From Microstegium vimineum (taxonomy: Eukaryota > Streptophyta > Magnoliopsida > Poales > Poaceae), in NCBI GenBank assembly GCA_022036555.1, contig CM039132.1, forward strand, positions 54,408,748 to 54,472,747: a DNA stretch of 64,000 bases. Reading direction: 5' to 3'. Positions within the stretch are counted from its first letter, which is position 1. Each line of letters begins with the position of its first letter. Position numbers and translations under genes: made by a program. Positions 12,421 to 23,600 of the stretch are shown here, piece by piece. The notes below the pieces were generated by a model. That model saw nothing but the letters and a program-made list of their open reading frames with translations. It did no database searches and was not told where the DNA came from.

Positions 12421-12440
12421 TGCTGCTGCTGCTGCTGCTC
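12421..12440 (-). repeat. (CAG)n run directly 5' of the NLR start codon
   Basis: About six trinucleotide units abut the ATG at 12,420 on the minus strand, within the predicted 5' UTR. The ATG is chosen because it starts the MADLVLGLAKS coiled-coil N-terminus typical of grass NLRs. Confidence 0.75.
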
Positions 12441-12628
12441 CCTCAGTCTCTCCTCCTCCTTGGATTTGGTGTTAGTCGTACGTTGTGAGGCGTGGAATCA
12501 ATGGAAGCAGCAGCTTCCAAAGCGAATGAAGGAAGCTGCTGATAATGTGATCGAGGACAGGCTTAATCGAGGTATGGTGTGCGAATGTGAGTGTCTGGAG
12601 GGCTGGAGGCTCTGGTGGCATATCGAGC

Positions 12629-12635
12629 ATATATA
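12629..12635 (-). promoter_or_regulatory. TATA box of the NLR gene
   Basis: CTATATATG on the minus strand, about 210 bp upstream of the ATG. The expected start of transcription is near 12,600, giving a 5' UTR of about 180 nt. Predicted from sequence only. Confidence 0.5.
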
Positions 12636-12935
12636 GAGATTAGAGACCGAAGCGAAGAACATTTCTGCTTTATCAAGGAGGTGCGCGGGCCAAGGGCCAA
12701 GTAACCCAAGTAGCACTCAAGACAAGCACATGTTCTTCTTTGGGTTCCTCTCTCTTTGCCCTTGTCGCAAGCAAAGCAAGGATGCGAAGCGTGCTGCTAA
12801 TTAATGGTTGCCAAAGTGAAAGGACACACAAATGTCATCTACACGAAATGTCATATACAGGACGGGAGGAGACAGAGAATCGAAGAGCTAGGCGCATGTA
12901 TATGGAGGCTGAATAATGAAGCAAAGAACTTTGCA

Positions 12936-13701
12936 CTTTTTTTTTTTTGAATAACCAGGAGGAGCACTGCTATATCATTTAGCAATTAGCTGTTGTCTTC
13001 CTCAACAGCTAAGCGCAGCTATAGCCGGAGATAGCTGCAGCTAAAACATTTAGCTGTTTTTGCAAAGAAATAAAAAAAAAAACCACACACATAACAGGAC
13101 AGGTTGGGGACGAGAAGAACTGCTTGGCTTGGGGTCAGCGACATGATAAAAACTGGGTTGGGGGAAGACGGAGAGCTGGAGTGCTGCTCGTGCTGACTCT
13201 CTCATGCTGCACACCGTCGCCGTCGCCGTCGGAGCTCCGGCGACCGCGCCGCCGCTTGCAGCTCTTGGGACTGCGCCGCCACTTGGAGCTCCGGGGACCG
13301 TGCCGCCGCTGTGGCCCAGTGGTAGAGGAGAGCTGCAGCCGCCGCTGCTTGGGGGCTCCGGTTGGCCGTGCTGCCGTCTCCGGCACGCCGGCCGGCCGCC
13401 GGCAACGAAGCAGAAGCCGCCGCCAGCGGCTCATTTTCTGCGTAGAGAGATGCGTGGGATTGGACTGGATTGGGCTAGGGTTGGGTTAGGAGCTTACGGT
13501 GGGGATGTGAATTGGGGTAAGGTGGGCTCTGTTGGGCCGCTGGTTCAATTTCAAGGCCCAAGAAGATTTTAGCTGCAGCTGAAATAGGCTGATTTAGCGG
13601 CTAACTGGTTTCATGTTTTAGCGCAAAGAATCAAATATCTAGCTTTCCTTTTCTCCAGCAGCTATCTCCGGCTATGGCTGTAGTTATAGCCGCAGATTTA
13701 A
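12936..13701. mobile_element. Inverted-repeat segment with GC-rich body and 9-bp direct flanks
   Basis: AACTTTGCA occurs on both sides (12,927-12,935 and 13,702-13,710), which looks like a 9-bp target duplication. Inside, AGCTATAGCCGGAGATAGCTG near 13,016 recurs inverted near 13,668 (CAGCTATCTCCGGCTATGG), with further weaker inverted similarity. Between them is a strongly GC-rich stretch (13,120-13,440) unlike its surroundings, as in a Mutator-like element that captured gene sequence. However, the left edge is a poly-T tract followed by the inverse of a typical grass LINE 3' end, so a LINE insertion with its own target duplication is an alternative. ORFs here are composition artefacts. Confidence 0.45.
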
Positions 13702-13749
13702 AACTTTGCATTTAAGAGAGAAGCAAGAATCCAGTTTACAGCTTAAGTA

Positions 13750-14250
13750 TCATTGCATAGCTAAATAACTCAAACTCAAAAGACAGGTAGCATAAATAAG
13801 AGAAAGGGCTCGTGGCGGTAACTGTAATTTTACCAATGCTCTACTGAAGAGGTCCATCTCTTCCTTGATCAGCCTTAGCACTTGAGCTGGCGTCCGTGTT
13901 GTCCCCTCGAAGGTTCTCCGGTTTCGTTCTTTCCAAATATTCCAAGATGAGTACATCAAGATGGCTGTTGTTATATATTCTCCGTTGAGTTAATGATCTT
14001 CCCTCTAATGACTTCTCCCACCAGTTTTTCATAGTCTAATGTGGTCTCCAACCCAATTTTTGACTAACATGCATACTTCTTTTGTTCTCAAAAGGACAAT
14101 GAATCACCTACAAGGACTCCAGGTATTTTTCCTCCGGGCAGTGTAAACAATTAGAAGCTAGCTCGCTTTGTCCAAGATAATCTCTACTTCGATCGTTTAT
14201 TTTTAACTTCCTCAAGTAATCTCTCTGGCCTCTTTGAATCGATTGGATTG
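13750..14250 (-). pseudogene. LINE ORF2 C-terminal fragment (zinc-binding RVT region)
   Basis: On the minus strand the translated sequence includes SSWNIWKERNRRTFEG, the hallmark end of plant L1-type LINE ORF2, and upstream a degraded CX2C-type zf-RVT segment with stops and frameshifts. No reverse transcriptase core is present. A poly-T-type edge at about 12,936 may be the same LINE's poly-A tail, separated by a later insertion. Confidence 0.75.
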
Positions 14251-14559
14251 GTACCGGTGGGGTAAATAAAGACCATAAACACACAGATCAGATTGTGCAG
14301 AGTCAGGCGCTTTACTGCGGAAGGCAACGCTCCATACCTAGATTACTGACGTGCAGTTGAGTTAGTTTGCGCACAGAAAGCTAGCAAGTTTAGCCTCTCC
14401 TCTCGCGAACGTACATCTAAGCGCCTTTAAATAATATTTCCATTGCAGGTTTAGTTCTTAGAAAGACGCTTGCTGACATAACTTTTTCTCTCTCTAAGCG
14501 CCTCCAAGGACGAAGAGCCTATACACTGTTCAGCCCAGCGACCAAAGAGGTAGCGTGGG

Positions 14560-15012
14560 TGGTGGGTACACTTGGCCATGCAGCTCGAGCCACGATGGCC
14601 CGGCCCACGTTTTGGCCCGGCCCGAACACGGCACGACACAGGGGGTTGGGTTGTGCCTAGGCCGCCACCTAGGCCCGTGGCACGATACGGGCACGGCCCG
14701 GTTTAAGTGGTGGTCCAGGAGCGGTCAGTGACTGTGATTCCAACGACTGATTCATTTAAAATGATATTGTTAAAATTATTTGTAATAACTGATAATTGAG
14801 TTGTGTTGTCTTGAAAATGATGAACACTTATACAAAAATAAAAATATTAAACACATGTGAAAGTTTGAAGTGATTCTTAACTGACGGGCCATGGGCCGGC
14901 CCGACACGACAGACGACCCGACACAGCAAAACGGCCCATGGACCATACCTTGGGCTGACAGCTAGGCACAAAGTACGGTCAGGCACGAGCCGGGCCGATG
15001 GCCATCACTAGT
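14560..15012. repeat. GGCCCG-rich repeat, hAT-MITE-like
   Basis: Two GC-rich arms dominated by GGCCCGGCCCGA and CGGGCC-type motifs (14,590-14,710 and 14,885-15,005) flank an AT-rich centre. This matches a common grass non-autonomous hAT repeat by pattern. I cannot fix termini or a target duplication. Confidence 0.45.
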
Positions 15013-15662
15013 GGTGGGCGCGTGACTGCCTGTCGGATCGAAGCGGCATAACTAGTTGCGCGCCGACCAAGTCGTTGTGGCGTCTTGAGTGGTGAGGCGG
15101 GGAAGCGCGAGCGCCTAGGTTTACCCTATCCTTTGTACCTCTAGATTTGTTTTCCAAAATTTTAAAAGCTTCAAAATGCTTTTTGTGGTTTAAACCTCTA
15201 TCTCATTGTTATTGTATATTTTTTTAATCTAAAACTGTTTAAAAACACTTTGAGGTAATTGCAAAGGTTTTGGGAGTTGAGGAAGACAACCGGTGTCCGA
15301 TTTTAAAGTTCCAGGGAAAATCTAGAACCCGATGATACCTTAGGAAATTACAATGACATGACACGTTTATGGACGATTTTTTCCTTTGGTGAAGAAAAGC
15401 AGAAATTGCAAACCACAACGGGGTGGACGTCCTCCCCTTATCTCTCAGCGTCCATTTTGTATTAAGATTCGTACATCAGTGCTTTAAAATTCGTGTCCAG
15501 TACTTTAAAATCCGTGTTTCAGTATTTTATTTGTCTTGTACGAATCACGGAACAAACTGAGCCGTTGGATAAAGGGAGTGCACCCACCCTATTGCGCAAA
15601 ATACAAGTTGGAAGAAAAGCCATGAGTTTACTGACGAACATTCCAACGCTAGCACAAGTCGT
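15013..15662. other. 3' flank of PAP gene
   Basis: No gene. The part from about 15,150 is the paralogue of the diverged block at 2,900-3,280. Confidence 0.6.
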
Positions 15663-18066
15663 TCATGTTTGTGTTGCACAAGCTGGATTGGCCGCGAGGC
15701 TGGTGATCCACACCTGGTCAGCGACCACGGCGTCATCGTTGTCGTTCCGGTGCCACGCCCAAAGCGCATGCGTGGCGTTCACCACCTCAAGCCGGCCATG
15801 CCCGAAGCTAGCCTCCCGGAACGCCGAGATCGGCGGCTGCGGGTCGACGTACTTCCCAGCCAGCCCTTCCCGGTTACCACCATCACCGACGGTGACATAC
15901 ACAGGCCCACAGGGATCCATCTTCCCGGCGCGCACGCGTTCGAACCGCTCGTACGCGTGCACGTGCCCGGCGAACACGGCGTCAACACCTCTCGCGCCGC
16001 CGTGGAGGAAGAGCAGGGGCTCCATGGCGTCGCGCATGGTGTCGCCGTCCCCGCGGTGCGCGTCGTTGCTGCTGTACCACGGCGCGTGCACCAGCGCCAC
16101 CACGAACGCCGTCCGGCGCCGGTCCACCGCCGCCAGGTCGCGCTGGAGCCACTGGAGCTGCGCGCTGCCCGTGGCGTGGTCGGCGTACGAGCCCAGCATG
16201 AGGACGTGCACCGCGCCGCCCGCCGCGTCGAAGGAGTAGTAGAGGTTGTCGCCCGACGGCGAGGCGGAGACGACGTCGTGCGGCATGCGCCACCGCGCGT
16301 TGTAGGCACGGAAGGGCTCTGGCGATAAGATGAGGGGTAGCTTCTCGACGTCGTGGTTGCCCTCCGTCACCATCCATGGCCGCGCGCTCGCTAGTGGCTC
16401 CACGAGACGGCCGAACGTGTCCCACCGGTGCTGGATGAAGTCGGCGTATGAGAGGTCGCCCGGGAGGAGCAGCATGTCGTAGTCGACGGCCGCGATGTGC
16501 TTCAGCGTGGAAGCTGTCCATCCCGTCTGCCCAAGGTCACCTGCAACGTAGCCATCGGTCGATGCCATGTCCATCAAGAATTTAAAACACGCCGTGCATC
16601 AGCACACAATGGGACACTTACCGACGATGACGAAGTTGATGGGGAGGGTGGCCGGCGGCGTCCGGAGGGAGAACTCGCGAGAGGAGCTGGAGCTGCAGCG
16701 GTAGTAGTACGTCGTGCTGGGACGCAGTGGACCTATGACGGCGTCGTGGATCTTGCCGGAGTGGTAGAGGAGGTAGGAGTAGGCCGTGGTGGTGCCGGTG
16801 GCGGAGAACGGGTACTGGCCGGACGACGTGCCGTACTCGACGATCGCCGGCGCGTTGTCCTTGGTGATCCACGTTACCCTCATCTTGTCAGGCCCCACCA
16901 CTGATATATGCACCTGAAATGTATATATTTGCAAGTAATTCAAGTTACACTGGCAATGACAAAACATGTCAAAAAAAAATAATATACTGCATCCAGTGTC
17001 TTAAAACGGATATACACGGTTCAATTTACACTGCTTTTGCTTCTCTAATTTCACTGCTTTTTCTTCTCTATACTTTTGCTTTTGCTTCTCTATATATAAT
17101 TCTCAAAAATATGGAACGCCATATGTCGTCTACCAGACGGCACTTCACCGTTTGTTGCAATTGCAATGATGGTTTTCACACGCAACATATCAGACTTTGC
17201 CATGTGTATGCAGACAACAGTCAAACGGCAGTCAGGAAAAGATGAAGAGTGGATCAATAAACAAACATTATTGCCATGACTGATGCACTAGCAGCAGTGG
17301 CGATTATCTGCACCATAAGCAACACTAACCTAAAGTTGCTTTGCATGGCTCATGATTAAACACCACACGAAACACCAAGTCATCAGAATGCCTGAAAGAA
17401 AGGATAGGGATGAATGGGAAAGCAAGAAGAAACCCAACCCAAAGGAGCTCCGTCCGTCCTGTTTGTTTTCCCTTGTGAGTGACGCTAGCTTGCTCTCACC
17501 ATGCACTTCACTGGTGCCAGTGAAATATATGAAATCAAACAACTAACGGCAAACAAACTGTTTGTGATCCAACAGGAACCTTGAATGACATATATAATCC
17601 ATTCCTTTCAAGTAGAAAATCCTCAAAACTTCCCTAAAAAACAAAATACTCAAAACGAAACGAAATTCGCTGTGCACTGCAGGATTCCTGGTGCTAACAA
17701 GCGTGGTATTCAGAATTCAGAACCAGAAGAGGTCAGGTTTGGCTCGGCGGAATGCAATGCAAACGCCGCCGCCATGAACTATAACAGAAGCAGATATGAT
17801 CTTTAAGAACAACAAGATGGAGGCAGGCATGGCAACCCCTGTACATACAGATACAGATAGCGCCCGCGTACCTGCTGCGGCGTCTGGCCGCCGGCGTCGT
17901 TGTCGTGGCCGTCGGCGTCCTGGAGCAGGGACAGCGTCTCCCTCGGCGCCGGCCGCACGTACGGCGACGTCACGGCGAGGCGCACCGGAGTGACGACGGA
18001 CAGGGCGGCCAGGATGGCGAGGAGCGCCAGCGGCGCTCCTGCCATGCTTCTTCCTCCCATTGCCAT
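15663..18066 (-). CDS. Purple acid phosphatase (plant high-molecular-weight type), secreted
   Basis: Metallophosphoesterase that hydrolyses phosphate monoesters at acid pH, typically in the apoplast or vacuole. My model is exons 18066-17872, 16913-16622 and 16540-15663, giving 454 aa. The donors are GTACGC and GTAAGT and the acceptors TTTCAG and TTGCAG. The first junction is phase 0; the second splits the Gly codon of the first metal motif. The ATG at 18,066 begins a signal peptide (LALLAILAALSVV). An Fn-like N-terminal domain (VHISVVGPDKMRVTW) precedes the catalytic domain. All seven expected metal ligands are visible: D164 (GDLGQ), D191 and Y194 (GDLSYAD), N224 (GNHD), H314 (VHAPWY), H355 and H357 (GHVHAYER). 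GNHD replaces the more usual GNHE. Length and motifs suit the PAP20/21/22-like plant group; the exact orthologue is uncertain. The gene appears intact. Confidence 0.92.
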
Positions 18067-18203
18067 GGTCACTGACGACGCCTCACAAATGCCTAAAGGC
18101 CGTCGTCTGAATCTGAGCAGATCGTTCTAGCTGAAAAATAGCAAGTAGTGGAGTGTTGGTGTGGCTGTGTGGTGTGGGGCAGTATATTTTTATAAATAAA
18201 TAA

Positions 18204-18216
18204 ATATTATATAAAA
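18204..18216 (-). promoter_or_regulatory. TATA-box region of the PAP gene
   Basis: TTTTTTATATAATA on the minus strand, about 140 bp 5' of the start codon. The same element is preserved in the duplicated promoter copy at about 20,365-20,395. Confidence 0.5.
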
Positions 18217-19687
18217 AACGAGAATGGCTGCGCTGCGCTGCGCACGCATAGGTGTACACGTGGCAGCCAGCTCGATGAATTAATGAGCTGCGATGAATGA
18301 ACGTATCCTAAATAATCTGGCTTTCTGACTTTTCGTCGACGATCGGGTGTGACTAACTTGTTTGCAGAGTCTTGTTTGAGTGCAGTTTAGTGATATGGAT
18401 CTGACAGAGTGGGGGCGGACACGAGCTTGCGTGTGCGTGATTTTGTTGAGTATGTTAGCTAGAATTCAAACACGTATGCCAAAATTTTTTGTTGGCTAAA
18501 AGTATATGTGTGGGCTAAGGCTCCTTCAGTATATAGGATTGCAAGTGTAAATATAGGAACTAATAAAACATATAAATTTCACATGTTTATTAGGTGCTTG
18601 ATAGACAAGAGAAACACATAAATATAATGTCAAAGGAATTTTTAGAAGCAAAAATATATTGCTTTCTTAATCAACCTATTTATTCCATTCTACTCCCTTG
18701 ATTAGACGCTAGTAGCTCTCATTAATCCGTTGTGTGCCTCGTTCCTCATGGACAGGATTTTTTCCATGAAGTCAAAAAATGAATTCTTTTTTTTTCTATA
18801 GCGTTCCTATGGAGTTCAAGGGAAATGAAAGTTTCCTTTAGATTTCCTATACCACTTCCTACAACCTAGAAGGCTGCTACAGGGACCTAATTCATAGTGA
18901 TTTGGATCCTATAGTTTTCTTTTATTTTTTGGCTATTCCAAAGGAGGACTAAATTTTAGCTAAGACAAACAATTATTAGTTCTAATCCACCAAGGTCCTA
19001 AGGTCATGTACATATTAGAGTTAAATATTCATTATGTGCTTAATACTAACTAATAGTAGTAACAACTATTCTAGACATGCATGATATTATTTGTTATACG
19101 AATATAGCAATATAGACACCTGTGAACACACACGAAGTGTTGATGGATAGTTATCAATGCATGAAACATGCAAATGGACGTGTGTTAATGCATGATAATC
19201 TTATTTGGTGGCTAGAGGTAAGTCAACTAATGGCAATCGAGAGCCCATGCACACATGAAACTTAGTATGTCGTATTGGAGTCACTTCGGATTTTTTAGTC
19301 TACGTAAGGCAAGTCTAGCGAGCACTCTTGTGTTATGGAGCCCAAAAATATAGAACTTTTTTTTTACCATTGGTTTGTTCATTTAACGGCTCAAGCTCTC
19401 TTATCCCAAAATCCCCCATGTCTTTTTCTTCCTCGCTCTGCTTCCAATTCCCAGCTATAGATCGTCATTGCCCATTGCTCGATCTCCCTCCTAGCTCTCT
19501 AAAGCTATTCCCTCTCCTACATCTTTGACATCGTTGAGGGGATTTGGCGAGCTAGAGTAGCACTTCCCATCTATGGGTGTCTCATTTTTGCCCTCATTCA
19601 CGGTGTTCGCGCTCTTGCCCCGCGTACACACTGGATTTTTCTATGGAATAGGCACTATACCGCTACGCGTTGTTATCTTAACGAGAA

Positions 19688-19905
19688 GGTCACTACCAGG
19701 CTGCGGAGAATTCCTGCCGGCTCTTAAAATTCCTGACAGTTTCTAAAAACCATTGGGGATAAATATAACTCCTGTCGGTTTTAGAAAACCATAAGGAAAT
19801 AGCTGTAGGATTCCTGTCAGCTCCAAAAATAGTCAAGATTTCAATTAAACCATCAGGGAACCATATAATACTCCTAACGGTTAGACCCAACCGACACGAA
19901 TTGTG
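19688..19905. mobile_element. CACTA-type terminus and subterminal repeats (copy A)
   Basis: Starts CACTACCAGG and contains repeated subterminal motifs of the type AATTCCTG.CGG/TTTTAGAAAACC, as in En/Spm-like elements. No opposite terminus or transposase was seen. It was present before the tandem duplication, since the same sequence is in copy B. Confidence 0.5.
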
Positions 19906-20060
19906 TTCCTATTTGCTGCAAACCGACATGAAACATCAGTCCCTGGTCGTCGTCCTCCTCCATCTCCGGCGTCTCCCCGGCCGCAACCGGATCCGCCAAC
20001 GCCTGCTGCCGCCACGCTAATCAAGTTTCACTGGGTTTTCACCATGACTCCCTTTATCTT

Positions 20061-20252
20061 TCACTGTCCAACCGACTTCCTTCTCCCACTTTTGGGCCAG
20101 TGGGTATAGGTGAACCCTAACTTTTGGGCCAGTGGGTATGCCGCATTTGTTGATTGGTAAAAAAATCGAGTGTTGATGGAGATTGAATCACCGAACAGGG
20201 CGGCGAGGATGGCAAGGAGCGCCATGCTTCTTCCTCCCATTGCCAATGTCAT
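20061..20252 (-). CDS. Chimeric small ORF: duplicated PAP signal peptide fused to new sequence
   Basis: 63-aa ORF from the ATG at 20,252. The first about 20 residues (MGGRSMALLAILAALFG) derive from the PAP signal peptide. The rest (residues ~21-63) is translated from the other end of the duplicated block and resembles nothing I recognise. It retains the duplicated PAP TATA region about 110-140 bp upstream. The Copia element begins at 20,443, so distal promoter sequence has been moved about 8.7 kb away. Whether it is expressed cannot be seen; it may be only an accident of the junction. Confidence 0.35.
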   Translation of the reverse strand: MTLAMGGRSMALLAILAALFGDSISINTRFFYQSTNAAYPLAQKLGFTYTHWPKSGRRKSVGQ

Positions 20253-20442
20253 GGTCACTCACGCTTCACAAATGCCCAAATAAAGGCCGTCGTCTGAATC
20301 TGAGCAGATTGTTCTAGCTGAAAAATAGCAAGTAGTGGAGTGTGGCTGTGTGGGGCAGTTATTTTTATAAATAAATAAATATTATATAAAAAACGAGAAC
20401 AAGGGTGCGCTGCGCACGCCCAGGTGTAGGTGGCAGCCAGCT
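20191..20442. repeat. Tandem duplication, copy B, left part
   Basis: Carries the 5' end of PAP exon 1 and its proximal promoter. It differs from copy A by small indels, including loss of a few signal-peptide codons and an extra ATG. It is cut at CAGCT by the Copia insertion and resumes at 29,183. Confidence 0.85.
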
Positions 20443-20655
20443 TGTAAAATTGGGTTAACGAGTTGCCTTCCCATGGCACTCGGTTCCATGTTTATATAGC
20501 ACAGGAAAAGCCCCTGCGGTGGCTTGTACATCAAGTCAATTTACAACGATATCTCATACAACAAACCTTGTGCTACAAACATGGAACTAACTAGCCTTGC
20601 CTATCACGGCACTACTCGGCATTTACAAGATATGGACGGAGTACATTATCTAACA
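20443..20655 (-). repeat. 3' LTR of the 20.4-29.2 kb Copia element
   Basis: 213 bp, TG...CA ends. Contains a TATATAAA promoter motif on the minus strand near 20,490. Confidence 0.95.
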
Positions 20656-20670
20656 CTCTCCCTCAATCTC
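20656..20670 (-). other. Polypurine tract of the Copia element
   Basis: On the minus strand GAGATTGAGGGAGAG lies directly before the 3' LTR, as required for plus-strand priming. Confidence 0.8.
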
Positions 20671-23600
20671 AGCCACTCAAGAGGTTGAGATTGTTTCTAA
20701 ACTGTCGCAGTTTCACGCGTGGAAGAGCCTTGGTAAACCCGTCCGCAACTTGATCACCAGAATTTATGAAGCGAATGTCCAACAACTTCTGTGCAGCCCA
20801 CTCCCGAACAAAATGAAAATCAATCTCGATATGTTTTGTTCGTGCATGGAAAACTGGGTTAGCTGAAAGATACTTAGCACCTAAGTTGTCACACCATAGT
20901 CGCGCCATGGGAGGATGTGAGACCTTGAGCTCTGTCAACAACTTCTGTACCCAAATCATTTCAGCTGTTGCGTTAGCAAGTGCCTTAAATTCAGCCTCAG
21001 TTGACGACCGAGAGACAGTGGCTTGTTTCCTTGCACTCCAGGAAATCAAATTATCGCCAAGAAAGACAGCAAACCCCCCCCCCCCCTTGGATCAGCGGTT
21101 GTCAACGCATCCGGCCCAATCAGCATCCAAAAAAGCACTCACAATCATAGAATTGGAGGGAGCAATCTTGAGGCCAAGGTTCAACGTACCTTGAATGTAC
21201 CGCAGGATTCGTATGGCTGCACTCCAGTGCATAGAGGTGGGCGCATGAAGGAACTGGCACACTTTGTTGACGATGAAACAAACATCAGGTCTAGTAAGCG
21301 TAAGGTACTGTAATGCACCAACCAAGCTTCTGTAGCGTGTGCAATCAACAGGACCAAGAGGGGTGCCTTCAGTCACATTGAGTTTCTCAACACTAGACAG
21401 CGGTGAATCAATGCTCTTGCAATTTCCCATGCCAGAACGACGAAGAACATCACGAGCATACCGTTCCTGGGTGAGCACAAGACCACTGCCGTGAGGTTTA
21501 ACCTCTATTCCGAGAAAAAATGAAGATTTCCCAGATCCTTGAGTGCAAAGTCCTTTTGAAGATCAACTAATAATGCATCTGTGATACCAGATGATGAGCT
21601 AGCAACAATTATGTCGTCAACATACACCAGGACAAATACTGTGTGACCACCCCGGTGATAATAAAACAAGGAAGTATCAGCTTTTGAAGCAACAAAACCC
21701 AAAGCGACCAGTTTGGCACACAACCGGACATACCATGCCCTTGGAGCCTGTTTTAACCCATACAAGGCCTTGTCAAGCTTGCACACATAAGTGGGATGTT
21801 TCTTATCAGTGTACCCTAGTGGCTGCTGCATGTACACTTCTTCTTCTAAAATTCCATGAAGAAAGGCATTCTACACGTCAAGTTGTCGAAGCGACCAACC
21901 CTTCGAGACAGCGATAGACAAAACAAGACGTATAGTTGCTGCTTTCACCACAGGACTAAAAGTGTCTTCGTAGTCAATGCCATACCTTTGCTTGTACCCC
22001 TTTGCCACCAATCGAGCTTTATGCCTATCAATGGAACCGTTTGCCTTCCGTTTGAACTTGTACACCCACTTGCACCCAATAATATTCTTTCCCTTGGGAC
22101 GTGGGACAAGATGCCATGTTTGATTGCGAAGCAAGGCCTGATGTTCAGCATCCATGGTAGCCGCCCACCGTGAGTCAGCAAGAGCTTCATCAAGAGAATT
22201 TGGTTCCTTGGATTCTGCGGAAGACGACATACACCAGCGAACAGTGCCATCAGTATAAGTTTTAGGTCGAGAGATACCCTATTGTGCGCGTGTGACTGGG
22301 CGGTGATCTGCTGGAGGGACAGAAGGTTCAGGCGAAGCCACAGGGACGTCCGGTGCAGCCGATCCGCCAGGACCAGACCCTGTCGCAGAAGCATCTTCCA
22401 TTGCAGCACCTGGGCCAGACGCCGGATCTATCTGTGGCTCGGCGACGCGCTCACCGGGTGCAGATGGTGATGGAGTGGTTACAGAAGATCCGGAGGAAGA
22501 GATCCCCGCTCCTGCCTGTTCGCCCGACAGCCCCGGTTCAATTCCCGGAGGCGATCCGATCCCGGCGGGCCCGCCGCTGGCAGGCGAATCGGCTCGGGTG
22601 TCTCTGCTGCTTCCTGAAGGGAAGCACATAAAATGTCGCCCCCTTGCTTGAGCAGCACCACTGTTGGACGCCAAATTTTCTGCAGACAATTCATCAATCC
22701 TAGCGCTTGGCATGGGGTTAGCAATAGGAGGAGACATCAAATGCTGGTCATGTAACAATGCATCTCCGAAGCTAGTGGAGGAGGTTGAAAAAACATCAGG
22801 TAGGAGATCAAACTCTGCTCGGAGGCGAGCTCCAGCATTTGGATGAAGTGATGAAAAGGGAAACACACGTTCGTCGAAAACAACGTCCCTAGAGACATAC
22901 ACCCGTCCTTCCTGAGGATCTAGACACTTGAACCCTTTATGCGAGTCACTATAACCAAGGAACACGCACTGTTTGGAACAGAATTGGAGTTTGCGTGAAT
23001 TGTAAGGATGCAAGTTGGGCCAGCATGCACACCCGAAAGTTCTGAGATAGGTGTAGTCTGGGTCTTGTTTATGAAGGCGAAAAAGGGGTGTTTCTTGATT
23101 TATAACTTTGGAAGGTAAACGATTTATGAGGAAGACTGCAGTTTGGAATGCCTCATCCCAAAATTTCAAGGGCATAGATGCGTGTGCAAGCAACGTGAGC
23201 CCCATCTCAACGATATGGCGATGTTTTCTCTCAGCAGCGCCATTCTGTTGATGTGCGTGAGGACAAGATATATGATGTGTGATGCCAATGCGGTTAAAAA
23301 AGGTGTTTAGGGATCTATACTCTCCACCCTAGTCAGATTGAACAACTTTGATTTTACGATTGAACTGTCGTTCTACTAGCGATTGGAATTTTTGAAAGCA
23401 TGAAAACACTTCTGACTTGTGACGTATAAGGTATAACCAAGTGAATTTGGAATAATCATCGATGAAGGAAACATAGTAGCAAAAACGACCAACTGACATT
23501 GGTGCAGGACCCCAAACATCTGAATAAATAAGATCTAAAGGACTACCTGACATACTAGTCGACTTGGGATAGGGTAATTGATTAGATTTCCCCATCTGAC

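Larger units (their letters stand above)
17998..20190. repeat. Tandem duplication, copy A (PAP exon-1 start, promoter, upstream DNA)
   Basis: Direct repeat of copy B (20,191-20,442 plus 29,183-31,565). Matching landmarks are the PAP start and promoter (18,000-18,260 against 20,195-20,442), GATGAATTAATGAG (18,273 against 29,184), ACTCTTGTGTTATGGAGCCC (19,324 against 30,648) and GTTGATGGAGATTGAAT (20,172 against 31,547). The junction at 20,190 joins the far end of copy A directly to PAP exon-1 sequence. Copy A has about 90 bp (around 18,370-18,460) absent from B. Confidence 0.85.

Noticed and set aside
12059..12636. Plus-strand ORFs over NLR exon 1
   Set aside because: Shadow frames; poly-Cys and Leu runs come from the CAG repeat at the NLR start.
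13124..13572. Overlapping ORFs on both strands in the GC-rich core
   Set aside because: Open in several frames at once with Arg/Pro/Ala composition; lack of stops is due to GC content.
15493..16328. Plus-strand ORFs of 219-248 codons
   Set aside because: Shadows of the PAP final exon; GC-rich codon bias keeps the antisense frames open.
21074..21086. Run of 13 C as a frameshift site
   Set aside because: Counted through, the RNase H frame is the same on both sides, so the run itself does not shift frame; the TGA just before it is what breaks the ORF.
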